From Phycicoccus duodecadis (GTDB lineage: Bacteria; Actinomycetota; Actinomycetes; Actinomycetales; Dermatophilaceae), in NCBI RefSeq assembly GCF_002846495.1, contig NZ_PJNE01000001.1, positions 1,674,001 to 1,738,000 of the forward strand: a DNA stretch of 64,000 nucleotides. Direction: 5' to 3'. Numbering within the stretch: the first letter of the stretch is position 1; every line of letters starts with the position of its first letter. Under the pieces are notes generated by a model, which saw only the letters and a program-made list of their open reading frames with translations, was not told the origin of the DNA and searched no databases. The position numbers were made by a program, and so were the translations under genes. This document shows positions 25,893 to 35,570 of the stretch, piece after piece.

Positions 25893-27434
25893 ATGAGCAC
25901 GCCCACTGCCGCCGAGACCCGCCGCCTCGGCGTCGAGACCACCGGCATCGAGATCATCGACGAGGCCGAGCGCACCGCGTCGCCCCGTGACCTCTTCTGG
26001 CCGTGGTTCGCGGCCAACGTGTCGGTCTTCGGCATCTCCTACGCGGCCTTCGTGCTGGGCTTCGGCATCTCCGTCGGGCAGGGGGTGGTGGTCGCCGTCC
26101 TCGGCATCGTGGTGTCCTTCCTGCTGTGCGGCGTCGTCGCCGTCGCCGGCAAGCGCGGCTCGGCCCCCACGATGATCCTGTCGCGAGCCTCCTTCGGGGT
26201 CGTGGGCCAGAAGGTGCCGGGCGTCATCTCGTGGCTGACCTCGATCGGCTGGGAGACCTTCCTGGCCATCACCGCCGTGCTCGCCACCGCCACGGTCTTC
26301 CAGCGCCTCGGGTTCAGCGGCGGCGCGGCCACCAAGGTCGTCGCCGCGGTCGTCGTGGCGCTGCTCATCGTCAGCGCCTCGGTGGCCGGCTACCACGTCA
26401 TCATGCGGCTGCAGTCGGTCCTGACCTGGCTCACCGGCATCGTCACGGTCATGTTCGTGGTCATCGTGCTCGTCCAGGGCACCATCACGTGGGATGCCGT
26501 CGCCGCCGTCCCGGCGGGCCCCACCGGTGCCGTCGTCGGGGCCTTCGTCATGGTCATGACCGGATTCGGGCTCGGCTGGATCAACATCGCCGCCGACTGG
26601 TCCCGCTACCAGCGCCGTGACGCCTCCGACCGCGCGGTCGTCGTCTGGAACACCGTCGGCGGCTCGGTCGCCCCGGTCGTGCTGGTCTGCTTCGGCCTGC
26701 TGGTCGCCGCCTCCGACCCGAAGGTCGCCACCGGCATCGCCAGCGACCCCGTCGGCGCGCTGGCCACCATCCTGCCGACCTGGTTCCTGGTGCCGTTCCT
26801 GGTGGCGGTCATCCTGTCGCTCGTCTCGGGCGCCGTGCTCGGCATCTACTCCTCCGGCCTGACGCTGCTCTCGCTCGGTGTGCGCATCCCGCGCCCGGCC
26901 GCGGCCCTGGTCGACGGCGTCATCCTCACCCTCGGCACGTTCTTCGTGGTGTTCGTCGCGAAGGACTTCCTGGGGCCGTTCCAGTCCTTCCTGATCACCC
27001 TCGGCGTGCCGCTGGCCGCCTGGGCCGGCATCTTCATCGCCGACCTGGTCCTGCGCCGGCGCGACTACGACTGGGGCCCTGGTGGCTCCGACGCCCTCTT
27101 CGACGCCCGCGGCCGCTACGGCGCCGTCGACTGGGTGTCGGTCGGGACGATGGTCGTCGCCTCCGTGCTGGGCTGGGGGCTGGTCGTGAACGGGTTCGCC
27201 CAGGACGCCGCGTGGAACAACTGGCAGGGCTACCTGCTCGAGCCGCTGCACCTCGGCACCTACGTCACCACCGGTGAGGGCGCCCCCTACTGGGACGGCA
27301 CCTGGCCCTACGCCAACATCGGCGTCATCCTGGCCTTCGTACTCGGGCTCGTGGTCACCGGGGTCGCGCGCCGGTCCACGGTCCGGCGGCAGGAGCAGGC
27401 CACGGCCGAGCCGGCGTCCGCACCCGTCGCCTGA
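25893..27434 (+). CDS. NCS1-family purine/cytosine-type permease
   Basis: The 513-residue protein has about twelve hydrophobic segments and NCS1 motifs: DLFWPWFAANVSVFGISYAAF at the first segment, SRASFGVVGQKVPG and GFGLGWINIAADWSRYQRRD. The family imports nucleobases, allantoin, hydantoins or related compounds with a cation. ATG 25893 starts a proper N-terminal cytoplasmic segment. Its stop overlaps the ATG of the cysteine hydrolase by one base (TGATG), so import and hydrolysis of one amide-like substrate is a fair inference. Confidence 0.88.
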   Translation: MSTPTAAETRRLGVETTGIEIIDEAERTASPRDLFWPWFAANVSVFGISYAAFVLGFGISVGQGVVVAVLGIVVSFLLCGVVAVAGKRGSAPTMILSRASFGVVGQKVPGVISWLTSIGWETFLAITAVLATATVFQRLGFSGGAATKVVAAVVVALLIVSASVAGYHVIMRLQSVLTWLTGIVTVMFVVIVLVQGTITWDAVAAVPAGPTGAVVGAFVMVMTGFGLGWINIAADWSRYQRRDASDRAVVVWNTVGGSVAPVVLVCFGLLVAASDPKVATGIASDPVGALATILPTWFLVPFLVAVILSLVSGAVLGIYSSGLTLLSLGVRIPRPAAALVDGVILTLGTFFVVFVAKDFLGPFQSFLITLGVPLAAWAGIFIADLVLRRRDYDWGPGGSDALFDARGRYGAVDWVSVGTMVVASVLGWGLVVNGFAQDAAWNNWQGYLLEPLHLGTYVTTGEGAPYWDGTWPYANIGVILAFVLGLVVTGVARRSTVRRQEQATAEPASAPVA

Positions 27435-27958
27435 TGCCGGGCCCCGACGGCTGGCTCGTCGTCGTCGACCCGCAGGTGGTCTTCGCCGACCCCGGCGCGT
27501 CGCCCTGGGGCTCGCCGATGTTCGGCGACGCCGTGGGCGGGATGGTCGCGCTGGCGCGTGAGTTCGGACCCGAGCGCACGGTCGTCACGCGCTTCGTGGC
27601 CGACCCCGGGCTGGGCGGCTCCTGGGAGCCGTACTACCGCGAGTGGCCGTTCGCGCTGGTGCCCGACGGCGACCCGCTCTACAAGGTGGTGCCCGAGCTC
27701 GAGGGGCTGGCCGGGCACGTGGTGACCGCCGGGACGTTCGGCAAGTGGCCGGTGCTCTCGGGGCTGGTGGCGCCCGGCGACCGGGTCACCCTGGCCGGGG
27801 TGGCCACCGACTGCTGCGTCATCTCCACGGCCCTGCCGATGGCGGACGCCGGCGTGCGGGTCGAGGTCGCGGCGCGAGCCTGCGCGGGCTCGACCCCCGA
27901 GAACCACGCGCGAGCGCTCGCGGCGATGGCGCTGTTCGCGCCCCAGATCGTGGTCTGA
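27434..27958 (+). CDS. cysteine hydrolase, isochorismatase-like
   Basis: The 174-residue protein has the isochorismatase-fold triad: Asp in VVDPQVVF, Lys in GTFGKWPV and Cys in VATDCCVISTALPMADAGVRVEV. Most members with this cysteine are amidohydrolases (nicotinamidase, N-carbamoylsarcosine or ureidoacrylate amidase). Coupled translation with the NCS1 permease supports a role in using an imported nucleobase-derived or amide compound. It ends 48 bases before the convergent small membrane protein gene. Confidence 0.85.
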   Translation: MPGPDGWLVVVDPQVVFADPGASPWGSPMFGDAVGGMVALAREFGPERTVVTRFVADPGLGGSWEPYYREWPFALVPDGDPLYKVVPELEGLAGHVVTAGTFGKWPVLSGLVAPGDRVTLAGVATDCCVISTALPMADAGVRVEVAARACAGSTPENHARALAAMALFAPQIVV

Positions 27959-28006
27959 CAGCGCCGTCCGGCCCTGCCGCAGGGGGCCACCCCGGCGACC
28001 GGCGAC

Positions 28007-28396
28007 TCAGAGCACGCCCGCCAGCGCCAGCATGCCGGCCCCCGCCGCGGTGCCGAGCAGCCCTCCGGCCAGGCCGACGGCCCGCGGGCCGAGCGCGGTC
28101 CGCCCGGCCAGCGCCGCCACGGCCGCGAGCCCCAGGCACCAGGCGACCAGGAGCCCCGGCGCCGCGTCCAGCGCGAGACCGCCGGCGTCGAGGCGGCCCG
28201 ACCCGAGGTCGAGAACGCTCCCGAACAGGGCGACCACCAGGGCCACGGCCAGCATCACGAGCGACAGGTAGGCCGCCAGCGCCAGCGTGCCGGCCAGGAG
28301 GACGCCCACGGCCCAGCGGCGGGCCGTCCGGTGGGCGAGCTCGTCGGGGTCGGCGTGGCGCGGGGCCAGGGTGGTCGCGGACGTCTCTGCGGGCAT
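28007..28396 (-). CDS. small hypothetical membrane protein
   Basis: The 129-residue protein is not recognised. After a polar N-terminus of about 27 residues there are three to four alanine/leucine-rich hydrophobic segments. ATG 28396 is the natural start. Just upstream a near-palindrome GAGTGCCGGTACTC (28434-28447) lies in the gap to purM. It is downstream of purM on the same strand, separated by 89 bases. Confidence 0.6.
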   Translation of the reverse strand: MPAETSATTLAPRHADPDELAHRTARRWAVGVLLAGTLALAAYLSLVMLAVALVVALFGSVLDLGSGRLDAGGLALDAAPGLLVAWCLGLAAVAALAGRTALGPRAVGLAGGLLGTAAGAGMLALAGVL

Positions 28397-28485
28397 GCCC
28401 CCGAGCGTGACCGGGCGACTCCCCCGCTGTCATGAGTGCCGGTACTCAGGTCGGGCCTGCGCCCCGCCGTACGAGGCCGGCGGGG

Positions 28486-29622
28486 TCAGGCGCGCGGGTG
28501 GTCGCCGACGAGCTCCACGGAGCCGCCGTCGACGCCCTTGGCCCCGCGCACGACCTCGCCGGGGGCGGCGTCGGCCTCGGCCGCGGGATGCACCTCACCC
28601 ATGACCCAGGTCCGGATGCCGCGGGCCTCGAGGTGGGCGCTCGCGGCGTCGACCGAGGCGGCCGGAAGCACCGCCACGAACCCGACGCCCATGTTCAGGG
28701 TGCGCTCCAGGTCGGCGCGGGGCACACCCCCCAGCGACGCGACGGTGGAGAACACGGGTGGCGGCGTCCACGAGGCACGGTCGAGCCGGGCGTGCACCGA
28801 GTCGGGCAGCACCCGCGCCAGGTTGGCGGCCAGGCCGCCGCCCGTGACGTGCGACAGCGCGTGCACGTCGACCCCCTCGAGCCGCACGAGGTCGAGCAGG
28901 TCGGCCGCGTAGACGCGGGTGGGCTCGAGCAGCTCCTCGCCGAGGGTGCGCCCGAACTCGTCGACGTGCCGGTCGAGGGCCCAGCCGGCGTGGTCGACCA
29001 CGCGGCGCACCAGCGAGTAGCCGTTGGAGTGCAGCCCGCTGCTGGCGAGCCCGAGGACGACATCGCCCGCACGGACCCGCTGCGGGCCCAGCACGTCGTC
29101 GTACTCGACGACGCCCGTGGCCGCGCCCGCCACGTCGTACTCGTCGGGCCCGAGGAGGCCGGGGTGCTCGGCCGTCTCTCCCCCCACGAGGGCCACCCGG
29201 GCCTGGGCGCAGGCGGCGGCGACGCCCGACACGATGGCGGCGATCCGCTCGGGCACGACCTTGCCGCACGCGATGTAGTCGGTCATGAACAGCGCCTCGG
29301 CGCCGCAGACCACGATGTCGTCGACGACCATCCCGACCAGGTCGAAGCCGATGGTGTCGTGCCGGTCGAGGGCCTGCGCGATCGCGACCTTGGTGCCGAC
29401 CCCGTCGGTCGAGGTCGCGAGCACCGGGCGACGGTAGGTGGCGAGCGCGCTGGCGTCGAACATCCCGGCGAAGCCGCCGAGGCCGCCCAGCACCTCGGGG
29501 CGGGTGGCGCGGCGCACCGACTCCTTCATCAGCTCGACGGCCCGGTCGCCGGCCTCGACGTCGACCCCGGCCGCCGCGTAGGTGATGCCGGTGGGCCGCT
29601 CGGTCTCGCTGGGCTCGGTCAC
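28486..29622 (-). CDS. purM: phosphoribosylformylglycinamidine cyclo-ligase
   Basis: The 378-residue protein is PurM (AIR synthetase). It shows TYAAAGVDVEAGDRAVELMK, RPVLATSTDGVGTKVAIA, DHDTIG-like DRHDTIGFDLVGMVVDDIVVCGAEALFMTDY, GGETAEHPG and GLHSNGYSLVRR. It converts FGAM to AIR with ATP in purine biosynthesis. The length is slightly above the usual 350 because of a longer C-terminus. The gene reads away from a palindromic repeat at 29680. purF is not adjacent upstream; a Tat protein gene lies there in the opposite direction. Confidence 0.96.
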   Translation of the reverse strand: MTEPSETERPTGITYAAAGVDVEAGDRAVELMKESVRRATRPEVLGGLGGFAGMFDASALATYRRPVLATSTDGVGTKVAIAQALDRHDTIGFDLVGMVVDDIVVCGAEALFMTDYIACGKVVPERIAAIVSGVAAACAQARVALVGGETAEHPGLLGPDEYDVAGAATGVVEYDDVLGPQRVRAGDVVLGLASSGLHSNGYSLVRRVVDHAGWALDRHVDEFGRTLGEELLEPTRVYAADLLDLVRLEGVDVHALSHVTGGGLAANLARVLPDSVHARLDRASWTPPPVFSTVASLGGVPRADLERTLNMGVGFVAVLPAASVDAASAHLEARGIRTWVMGEVHPAAEADAAPGEVVRGAKGVDGGSVELVGDHPRA

Positions 29623-29679
29623 GCCCGGCAGCCTACCGAGCCGCGGCGCGGGGGCCGGGCGCCGCCCGCGCCGGTCCGA

Positions 29680-29737
29680 CGAGAGGAGGTGACACGCCGA
29701 CCGTCCGCCCCGGCGCTCCGCGTGTCACCTCCTCTCG
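29680..29737. repeat. palindromic intergenic repeat C (intact)
   Basis: CGAGAGGAGGTGACACGC (29680-29697) pairs perfectly with GCGTGTCACCTCCTCTCG (29720-29737), an 18-bp stem and a 22-base loop. It is an uninterrupted relative of repeat A. It lies between divergent genes (purM and the Tat protein), so it is not a simple terminator at this site. Confidence 0.8.
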
Positions 29738-29856
29738 ACCATGGCCGAACGGCGGCACGACACGCCGTTCGGACGGCAATACCGGCAACGTCGTCACACC
29801 CGTCCCACCAGGGCCTAGGTTGAGGTGCGCCACCCCCCTGCCCCGAGGAGCTCTCC

Positions 29857-30405
29857 GTGTCCGTCACCACCCGCCGCGTCGTCCTGGGCGCCGCTGCCTG
29901 GTCGACCCCCGTCATCGTCGTCGGCACCGCCGCGCCCGCGCTCGCCGCGTCCGGCACGTCCGTCACCGCCACCTACGCCGTCGACCGGCAGTCCGGCCTG
30001 GTGGTGCAGAGCGGTGTCATCACCAACCAGGGGGCCGTCGCGGTCGTCGTCACCATCCGCATCCAGGCCGACCTCACCACGGGCACCATCACGGGCGGGC
30101 AGCTGAACAACGACACCGCCTGGACCACGACGTACTTCAACTGGACCGACGGCACAGGGAACGACATGACCTCTGCCTCGTACGTCGGCAACACCAACGT
30201 CCCGCTCGCCCCGGGCGACAGCATCGCCACGCCCGACGTGGGGTACTCCCTCGACTCCGACGCCGCCACGGGCACGACCCGCCTCACCCTGTCGGTCCCG
30301 GCCCCGTCGACGGCGGTGGACCCCGCGCCGCTGCCCGTACCCCCGTTCGCCGCCCTGACCCGCAGCAGCACGACCCCGAAGCAGGGCTTCCCGCCCGTCG
30401 GCTGA
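29857..30405 (+). CDS. Tat-signal secreted protein of unknown function
   Basis: The 182-residue protein begins with a twin-arginine signal (TTRRVVLGAAAWSTPVIVVG) ending near APALA. The mature part is Thr/Ser/Gly-rich with few charged residues and a beta-strand-like pattern, ending in a proline-rich tail. No domain is recognised. GTG 29857 has GAGGAG at 29845-29850. It is monocistronic; a strong terminator follows. Confidence 0.72.
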   Translation: MSVTTRRVVLGAAAWSTPVIVVGTAAPALAASGTSVTATYAVDRQSGLVVQSGVITNQGAVAVVVTIRIQADLTTGTITGGQLNNDTAWTTTYFNWTDGTGNDMTSASYVGNTNVPLAPGDSIATPDVGYSLDSDAATGTTRLTLSVPAPSTAVDPAPLPVPPFAALTRSSTTPKQGFPPVG

Positions 30406-30416
30406 GCCACCTGGTC

Positions 30417-30447
30417 GACGGCGGGCCCCTCACGGGGGCCCGCCGTC
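30417..30447. terminator. strong bidirectional stem-loop
   Basis: GACGGCGGGCCCC (30417-30429) pairs perfectly with GGGGCCCGCCGTC (30435-30447) across a 5-base loop. It lies between the convergent Tat-protein and pntB stops and can serve both. Confidence 0.75.
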
Positions 30448-30451
30448 GGCG

Positions 30452-31852
30452 TCACAGGGCCCTGAGGATGTCCTCGACCCGGTCCTTGGCGTCGCCGAAC
30501 AGCATCTGGGTGTTCTCGCGGAAGAACAGCGGGTTCTGCACGCCCGCGTACCCGGTGGCCATCGACCGCTTGAACACCACCACGTCCTTGGCCTCCCACA
30601 CCCGCAGGACCGGCATCCCCGCGATGGGCGAGGTGGGGTCCTCGGCCGCAGCCGGGTTGACGGTGTCGTTGGCCCCGATGACCAGGACCACGTCGGTGGC
30701 GGCCAGGTCGTCGTTGACCTCGTCCATCTCGAGGACGATGTCGTAGGGGACCTTGGCCTCGGCCAGCAGCACGTTCATGTGGCCGGGCAGCCGCCCGGCC
30801 ACCGGGTGGATGCCGAAGCGGACGTCGACGCCCCGCTCCCGCAGCGCCCTGGTCAGCGCCGCAACCGGGTACTGCGCCTGCGCGACGGCCATCCCGTAGC
30901 CGGGCGTGATGACGACCGACGACGCGTCCGAGAGCAGGGATGCCACACCCTCGGCGGTGATCTCGCGGTGGTCGCCGTAGTCGGTGTCGTCGGCCGTGGT
31001 GCCGCCCTCGACCCCGAAGCCCCCGGCGATCACGGAGATGAACGAGCGGTTCATGGCGCGGCACATGATGTACGACAGGTACGCACCCGAGGAGCCCACG
31101 AGCGCGCCGGTGATGATCAGCAGGTCGTTGCTCAGCAGGAAGCCGGCCGCCGCCGCCGCCCAGCCGGAGTAGCTGTTCAGCATCGACACCACGACCGGCA
31201 TGTCGCCCCCGCCGATCGAGGCGACCAGGTGCCAGCCGAGGGCCAGCGCCAGCAGCGTGACCAGGCCCAGCAGAGCGTGCCGGACGAAGACGGCGTGCTC
31301 GGGCACCGCCACGTAGACGACGGTCAGCACGACGAAGAGCCCGAGCGCCCCGAGGTTGATCCCGTTGCGGTACGGGAGCATCAGCGGCTTGGACGGGATG
31401 CGCGCCGAGAGCTTCAGGAACGCGACGATCGAGCCGGTGAGGGTGACGGCCCCGATGAAGACCCCGACGAACACCTCGATGTCGTGGATGGTCGGGTAGG
31501 GGGCCACCTCGTACGAGCTGTTCCAGCCCACCAGCACGGCCGCCAGCCCGACGAAGCTGTGCAGGAGCGCGATGAGCTCGGGCATCCCGGTCATCTCGAC
31601 CTTGCGGGCCCGGTCGAGGCCGACCGCGGCTCCGATGGCCATCGCGACCAGGATGAGCAGCAGTCCCAGCCACCCGGAGCCGCCGGCGCCGAAGGTGGCC
31701 GCCAGCACGGTGGCGACCAGCGCCACGGCCATCCCGGCGATACCCAGCCGGTTGCCGCGCCGGGCGGTCTCGTGCCGGCTGAGGCCCGCGAGGGCGAGGA
31801 TGAAGAGCAGGCCGGCGACGACGTACGCGCCCTGGACCAGGGTCGCGCTCAT
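30452..31852 (-). CDS. pntB: NAD(P) transhydrogenase, beta subunit
   Basis: The 466-residue protein has about nine membrane segments followed by the NADP-binding domain III, with [10 protein letters not shown], the R(F)[25 protein letters not shown] segment and [10 protein letters not shown]. It forms the proton-translocating transhydrogenase with PntA, making NADPH from NADH at the expense of the proton gradient. ATG 31852 overlaps the pntA stop by four bases. Length matches the family. Confidence 0.95.
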   Translation of the reverse strand: MSATLVQGAYVVAGLLFILALAGLSRHETARRGNRLGIAGMAVALVATVLAATFGAGGSGWLGLLLILVAMAIGAAVGLDRARKVEMTGMPELIALLHSFVGLAAVLVGWNSSYEVAPYPTIHDIEVFVGVFIGAVTLTGSIVAFLKLSARIPSKPLMLPYRNGINLGALGLFVVLTVVYVAVPEHAVFVRHALLGLVTLLALALGWHLVASIGGGDMPVVVSMLNSYSGWAAAAAGFLLSNDLLIITGALVGSSGAYLSYIMCRAMNRSFISVIAGGFGVEGGTTADDTDYGDHREITAEGVASLLSDASSVVITPGYGMAVAQAQYPVAALTRALRERGVDVRFGIHPVAGRLPGHMNVLLAEAKVPYDIVLEMDEVNDDLAATDVVLVIGANDTVNPAAAEDPTSPIAGMPVLRVWEAKDVVVFKRSMATGYAGVQNPLFFRENTQMLFGDAKDRVEDILRAL

Positions 31853-33402
31853 CGGGTGGCCTCCTCGCGGCGGAACATGCCGAGCATCCGCGCCGTGACC
31901 CGGAACCCGCCGAACACGTTGATGCTCGCCACGAGGATGCCGACGAAGGCCAGCACGGTGACGGCCGCGCTGCCCCGGCCGACCTGGAGGAGAGCGCCCA
32001 CGACGATGATGCCGCTGATGGCGTTGGTGACCGACATCAGCGGGGTGTGCAGCGCGTGGTGCACGTTGCCGATGACGTAGAAGCCGATGACCACCGCGAG
32101 CATGAACACCATGAAGTGCCGCAGGAAGGGGGCCGGCGCGAAGGCCGAGACCAGCAGGAACAGGGCGGCACCGGCGGCCGCCAGGGCCAGCTTCGTGGAG
32201 CCGCTCATCGGCGCCTTCGGCTCAGGGGCGACCCGGTCGAGCGTGGCGACGGCGCTGCCGGGCGCGGGGGCGGCCGCCGACACCTGAACCGGCGGTGGTG
32301 GCCACAGCACCTCCCCTTCGCGCACGACCGTCATCCCGCGCTGGACGACGTCGTCGAGGTCGAGCACGACCTCACCGTCCTGGCCGGGGGTCAGCAGCTT
32401 CATGAGGTTGACCAGGTTGGTGCCGAACAGCTGCGAGGCCTGGGTGGGGAGGCGCCCCGGGAGGTCGGTGTAGCCCAGGATCGTGACGCCGTGGTCGGTG
32501 ACGACCTTCTGCCCCGCCACCGTGCCCGCGACGTTGCCGCCGTTGGCCGCCGCCATGTCGACCACTACCGAGCCCGGCTTCATCGAGGCGACCATCTCCT
32601 CGGTGAGCAGGCGGGGGGCGGGGCGGCCGGGGATGAGGGCCGTGGTGATGACGATGTCGACGTCGGCGGCCTGCTCGGCGTACAGCGCGGCGGCCTTGGC
32701 GTCGAAGTCGGCGCTGGTCTCCTTGGCGTAGCCGTCAGCCGAGGGGCCCGCGTCGTCGACGTCGATGCGGAGGAAGCGCGCCCCCATCGACTCGACCTGC
32801 TCGGCGACCTCGGGGCGGGCGTCGAAGGCGCGCACCACGGCACCCAGGCTGTTGGCGGTGCCGATGGCGGCCAGCCCGGCCACGCCGGCGCCGACCACCA
32901 GGACCTTGGCCGGCGGCACCTTGCCGGCCGCGGTGACCTGCCCGGTGAAGAACGAGCCGAACTCGTGGGCGGCCTCGATCACGGCCCGGTAGCCGCCGAT
33001 GTTGGCCATCGACGACAGCACGTCGAGGGACTGGGCCCGCGAGATGCGCGGCACGGCGTCCATCGCCATGGCGGTGACCCCGCGGGCGGCCAGCTGCTGC
33101 ACCAGCTCGGGCTCGAGGGCGGGGGACATCAGGGAGGCCACGAGCTGGCCGGGGCGCAGCCGCTCGAGCTCGTCGTCGGAGGGCGCGTTGATCTTGAGGA
33201 TGACGTCGGCGTTCCAGACGGCGTCGTCGATGACGTCGGCGCCCGCGGTGCGGTAGGCGCCGTCGTCGAAGCTGGCGAGGCGGCCGGCGCCGTGCTCGAC
33301 GAAGACGACATAGCCGAGCGCGACGAGCTGTTCGACGGTCCGGGGCGTCGCGGCCACCCGCGTCTCACCGGGTCTGGACTCGCGAGGGACGCCGATGCGC
33401 AC
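31849..33402 (-). CDS. pntA: NAD(P) transhydrogenase, alpha subunit (fused)
   Basis: The 517-residue protein starts [19 protein letters not shown] and carries the NAD-binding domain I ([21 protein letters not shown], then [10 protein letters not shown]). After a Pro/Ala linker of about 35 residues comes a C-terminal region with three to four membrane segments. This is the fused PntA form as in E. coli, not the split PntAA/PntAB form. GTG 33402 is preceded by GAGAGGA. It is the first gene of the pntAB operon. Confidence 0.94.
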   Translation of the reverse strand: MRIGVPRESRPGETRVAATPRTVEQLVALGYVVFVEHGAGRLASFDDGAYRTAGADVIDDAVWNADVILKINAPSDDELERLRPGQLVASLMSPALEPELVQQLAARGVTAMAMDAVPRISRAQSLDVLSSMANIGGYRAVIEAAHEFGSFFTGQVTAAGKVPPAKVLVVGAGVAGLAAIGTANSLGAVVRAFDARPEVAEQVESMGARFLRIDVDDAGPSADGYAKETSADFDAKAAALYAEQAADVDIVITTALIPGRPAPRLLTEEMVASMKPGSVVVDMAAANGGNVAGTVAGQKVVTDHGVTILGYTDLPGRLPTQASQLFGTNLVNLMKLLTPGQDGEVVLDLDDVVQRGMTVVREGEVLWPPPPVQVSAAAPAPGSAVATLDRVAPEPKAPMSGSTKLALAAAGAALFLLVSAFAPAPFLRHFMVFMLAVVIGFYVIGNVHHALHTPLMSVTNAISGIIVVGALLQVGRGSAAVTVLAFVGILVASINVFGGFRVTARMLGMFRREEATR

Positions 33403-33507
33403 GGGTGCTTCCTCTCCGGAGGGGACGGGTGCGACCGAACCTATCGGGTCGCGCCCGGTGGGCACGACCCGTGTCACCCGGATCGCGCGCCGCCCGGACG
33501 CCACGAC

Positions 33508-33534
33508 GCGCCGCTCCCCGAGTGGGGGCGGCGC
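33508..33534 (-). terminator. stem-loop downstream of the acidic membrane-anchored protein gene
   Basis: GCGCCGC T CCCC pairs with GGGG and GCGGCGC around a short loop, an 11-bp stem with a bulged T and one extra G. It lies 44 bases after the stop at 33578 and upstream of pntA, both on the minus strand. It probably separates the two transcripts. Confidence 0.5.
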
Positions 33535-33577
33535 GACGGGGTCGGTGGGCGGTCGGGCCCGGGCCGGTGGGGGGTGC

Positions 33578-35434
33578 TCAGCCCTCCGACCGGCGGAAGC
33601 CGCTGCGCTCGGCGGCGCCGGCGTCGTAGAACCAGACGTCGGCCCGGGCCTCGTCGTAGCCGGGGTCGCCCGGGACGCGGAAGGTCATCGTGTCGCGGTA
33701 GGCCTGCACCGGGTGGTCCATCGGCTGGGCCCCGTCGTCGAGGGCCGCCGCCGAGCCCATCCCGTAGCCGCCGTCGCGGATCTCGTGGAACTCGGAGATG
33801 CGCCGGGGAGCGGACGCCGCCGCCGACTCCTCGGCCGGAGCGTCCGGGGAGACGGCCGGCTCGTCCTGGTCGACAGGCGCAGCGGCCGCGGGCTCGTCGT
33901 GGTCGACGGGCCCGTCCGCCGCGGACTCGCCGTGAGCCGCTTCCGGCTCGTCCTGGTCGACGGGCTCAGCGGCCGCGGACTCGTCGTGGGCGGCCTCCGG
34001 CTCGTCGCTCGCCTGCTCGTGGCTCGCGGGCTCGTCGTGGTCGACGGCCTCGTCGGGCTCGGGCTCGACAGGATGCGGCGTGTCCATGCCGGCGGCGGCC
34101 GCCTCCCGCTCCATGTCCGCGCGGTCCTCGGCCAGCCGCTCGCCGCGCTCCTCGTTCTCGGCCAGCAGCGCCGGCTCGTCGGCGCCCCAGTCGCGCTCAG
34201 GAGTGGCGTCGTAGCGATCGTCAGCGGAGGCATCGGTCGCCGCCGGCCCGGCCGCGGGGTCCTCGCTGGGCTCGTCGGCGAGCGCCTCGGGGTCGGCCGC
34301 GGCGGAGGGGGTCCCCTCGCCCGGCAGCTCCTCGGCCGGGTCGGCGGAGCTGCCCTCGTGCTGCACGGCCTCGTCCGCGTCGGTGCTCTCGTGCGGTCCG
34401 CCCCATTCGTTGGTGGGGGTCTGCGCGTCCCGGGCGGCGTCGACGGTCTCGTCGTCCGCAGGGGCCGGGGTGGGGTCGTCGAAGGAGCCGGACGTCGTCG
34501 TCATGCCGGCCTCCGTACCCGCTGCGGCGCCGGTCCACACCTCTCCCGACCCTGGCGCTGCGTCGGATGCGAGCGCGGAGCCGGCGTCGGGCTCCGCCGC
34601 GGCCGGCGCGTCGTCGGTGGCGTCGCGGTAGTCGGCGGCCGTGGCGATGCGGGCGCTGCGGTCCTCGTCGGGCTCGTCGTCGTGCGGTGCGGTCGCGACG
34701 GGGGCGACCCGACCACCCTCGACGTCGGTGGGCTCGTCCCACCACGCGGGCTCGCCGGACGTGGGCGCAGGGCCGTCCTCGCCACCGGCGGCGTGGTCGG
34801 ACGTGACCGGCTCGTCGGCCCGGCCCGACGTGGCGTCGTCGCGGTGCTGGTCGTCGTGCTGCTCGGCCCAGACCCCGGCGCCGGCGACGGCCGCCCCCGA
34901 GACCCCCGGCACGGGCGCCGCGGGGCTGCCGGCCCAGGCGGCCCGCTCGGCGTCCTCGCGGCGGGCCCGGGCCTCGGCGCGGGTCTGCGGCTCGCGGTCG
35001 GGGTCGTCGTCGGTCAGGTCGGGCTCGTCGGTCGCGACCACGTCGGTGTCCTGCGGCGCGGGCGTGCGCACGTCGGGGTCGACCTCGTCGGCCCGCGAGA
35101 GCATCGAGGTGTAGTCGCTGCGGGTCTCCTCGACCACCGCCCGGTGCTGACCGGCCTCGGCCGCGAGGCGGTCGGCCTCCCGGGCCGCCTCCGCCGCCTG
35201 CCGGGCCGCGGCCTCGGCCTCGGCCCGCGCCAGCTCGGCCCGCTCGTCGGCCTGCTGCGCGAACACCTGCTGCCCCGCCATCGCGCTCGCGACCGCCTCG
35301 GCCTCGGCGCGGATCCCCGCCGCCTCGACGCGGGCCTCGTCCTTCCTCGCCGACGACCGTCGGACGAGGAGCAGGACGAGGGCCACCGCGACGACGATGA
35401 CGAGGAGGAGGATGATCAGCTGCGTCGTGGTCAT
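33578..35434 (-). CDS. membrane-anchored, highly acidic, repeat-containing protein
   Basis: The 618-residue protein has one N-terminal membrane segment (residues about 5-24, [18 protein letters not shown]). An Ala/Glu/Arg-rich stretch (25-110) is likely coiled coil. A very acidic, Pro/Ala-rich and probably disordered middle follows, and a short ordered C-terminus ([21 protein letters not shown]). Degenerate repeats of the type VD(H/Q)DEP(E)AA are near the C-terminus. No domain is recognised. Topology suggests a cytoplasmic acidic tail tethered to the membrane, possibly a scaffold. ATG 35434 starts at the membrane segment. Confidence 0.75.
   Translation of the reverse strand: MTTTQLIILLLVIVVAVALVLLLVRRSSARKDEARVEAAGIRAEAEAVASAMAGQQVFAQQADERAELARAEAEAAARQAAEAAREADRLAAEAGQHRAVVEETRSDYTSMLSRADEVDPDVRTPAPQDTDVVATDEPDLTDDDPDREPQTRAEARARREDAERAAWAGSPAAPVPGVSGAAVAGAGVWAEQHDDQHRDDATSGRADEPVTSDHAAGGEDGPAPTSGEPAWWDEPTDVEGGRVAPVATAPHDDEPDEDRSARIATAADYRDATDDAPAAAEPDAGSALASDAAPGSGEVWTGAAAGTEAGMTTTSGSFDDPTPAPADDETVDAARDAQTPTNEWGGPHESTDADEAVQHEGSSADPAEELPGEGTPSAAADPEALADEPSEDPAAGPAATDASADDRYDATPERDWGADEPALLAENEERGERLAEDRADMEREAAAAGMDTPHPVEPEPDEAVDHDEPASHEQASDEPEAAHDESAAAEPVDQDEPEAAHGESAADGPVDHDEPAAAAPVDQDEPAVSPDAPAEESAAASAPRRISEFHEIRDGGYGMGSAAALDDGAQPMDHPVQAYRDTMTFRVPGDPGYDEARADVWFYDAGAAERSGFRRSEG
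33850..34060 (-). repeat. coding repeat of DEP/VDxDEP units
   Basis: Within the acidic protein gene, units such as GTCGACCAGGACGAGCC-like and GACCACGACGAGCC-like stretches recur about every 45-60 bases (protein [33 protein letters not shown]). The repeats are similar enough at DNA level to vary in number by slippage. Confidence 0.55.
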
Positions 35435-35570
35435 GGGGCTTCCTGTCGTCGAGGACGCCGTTCCGTAGGCGTCGGCCGACAACCTACCGCCGAGCGCCCG
35501 CGCGCCACCGCCGTGCCGCACGGTGATGTCGCGGGCCGCCTCGTCCGCCGTACCGAGGCGTCCGCGCTGG

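Noticed and set aside
32047..34806. A 919-codon open frame on the plus strand
   Set aside because: It is antisense to pntA and the acidic protein and dominated by Arg/Pro/Ala runs.
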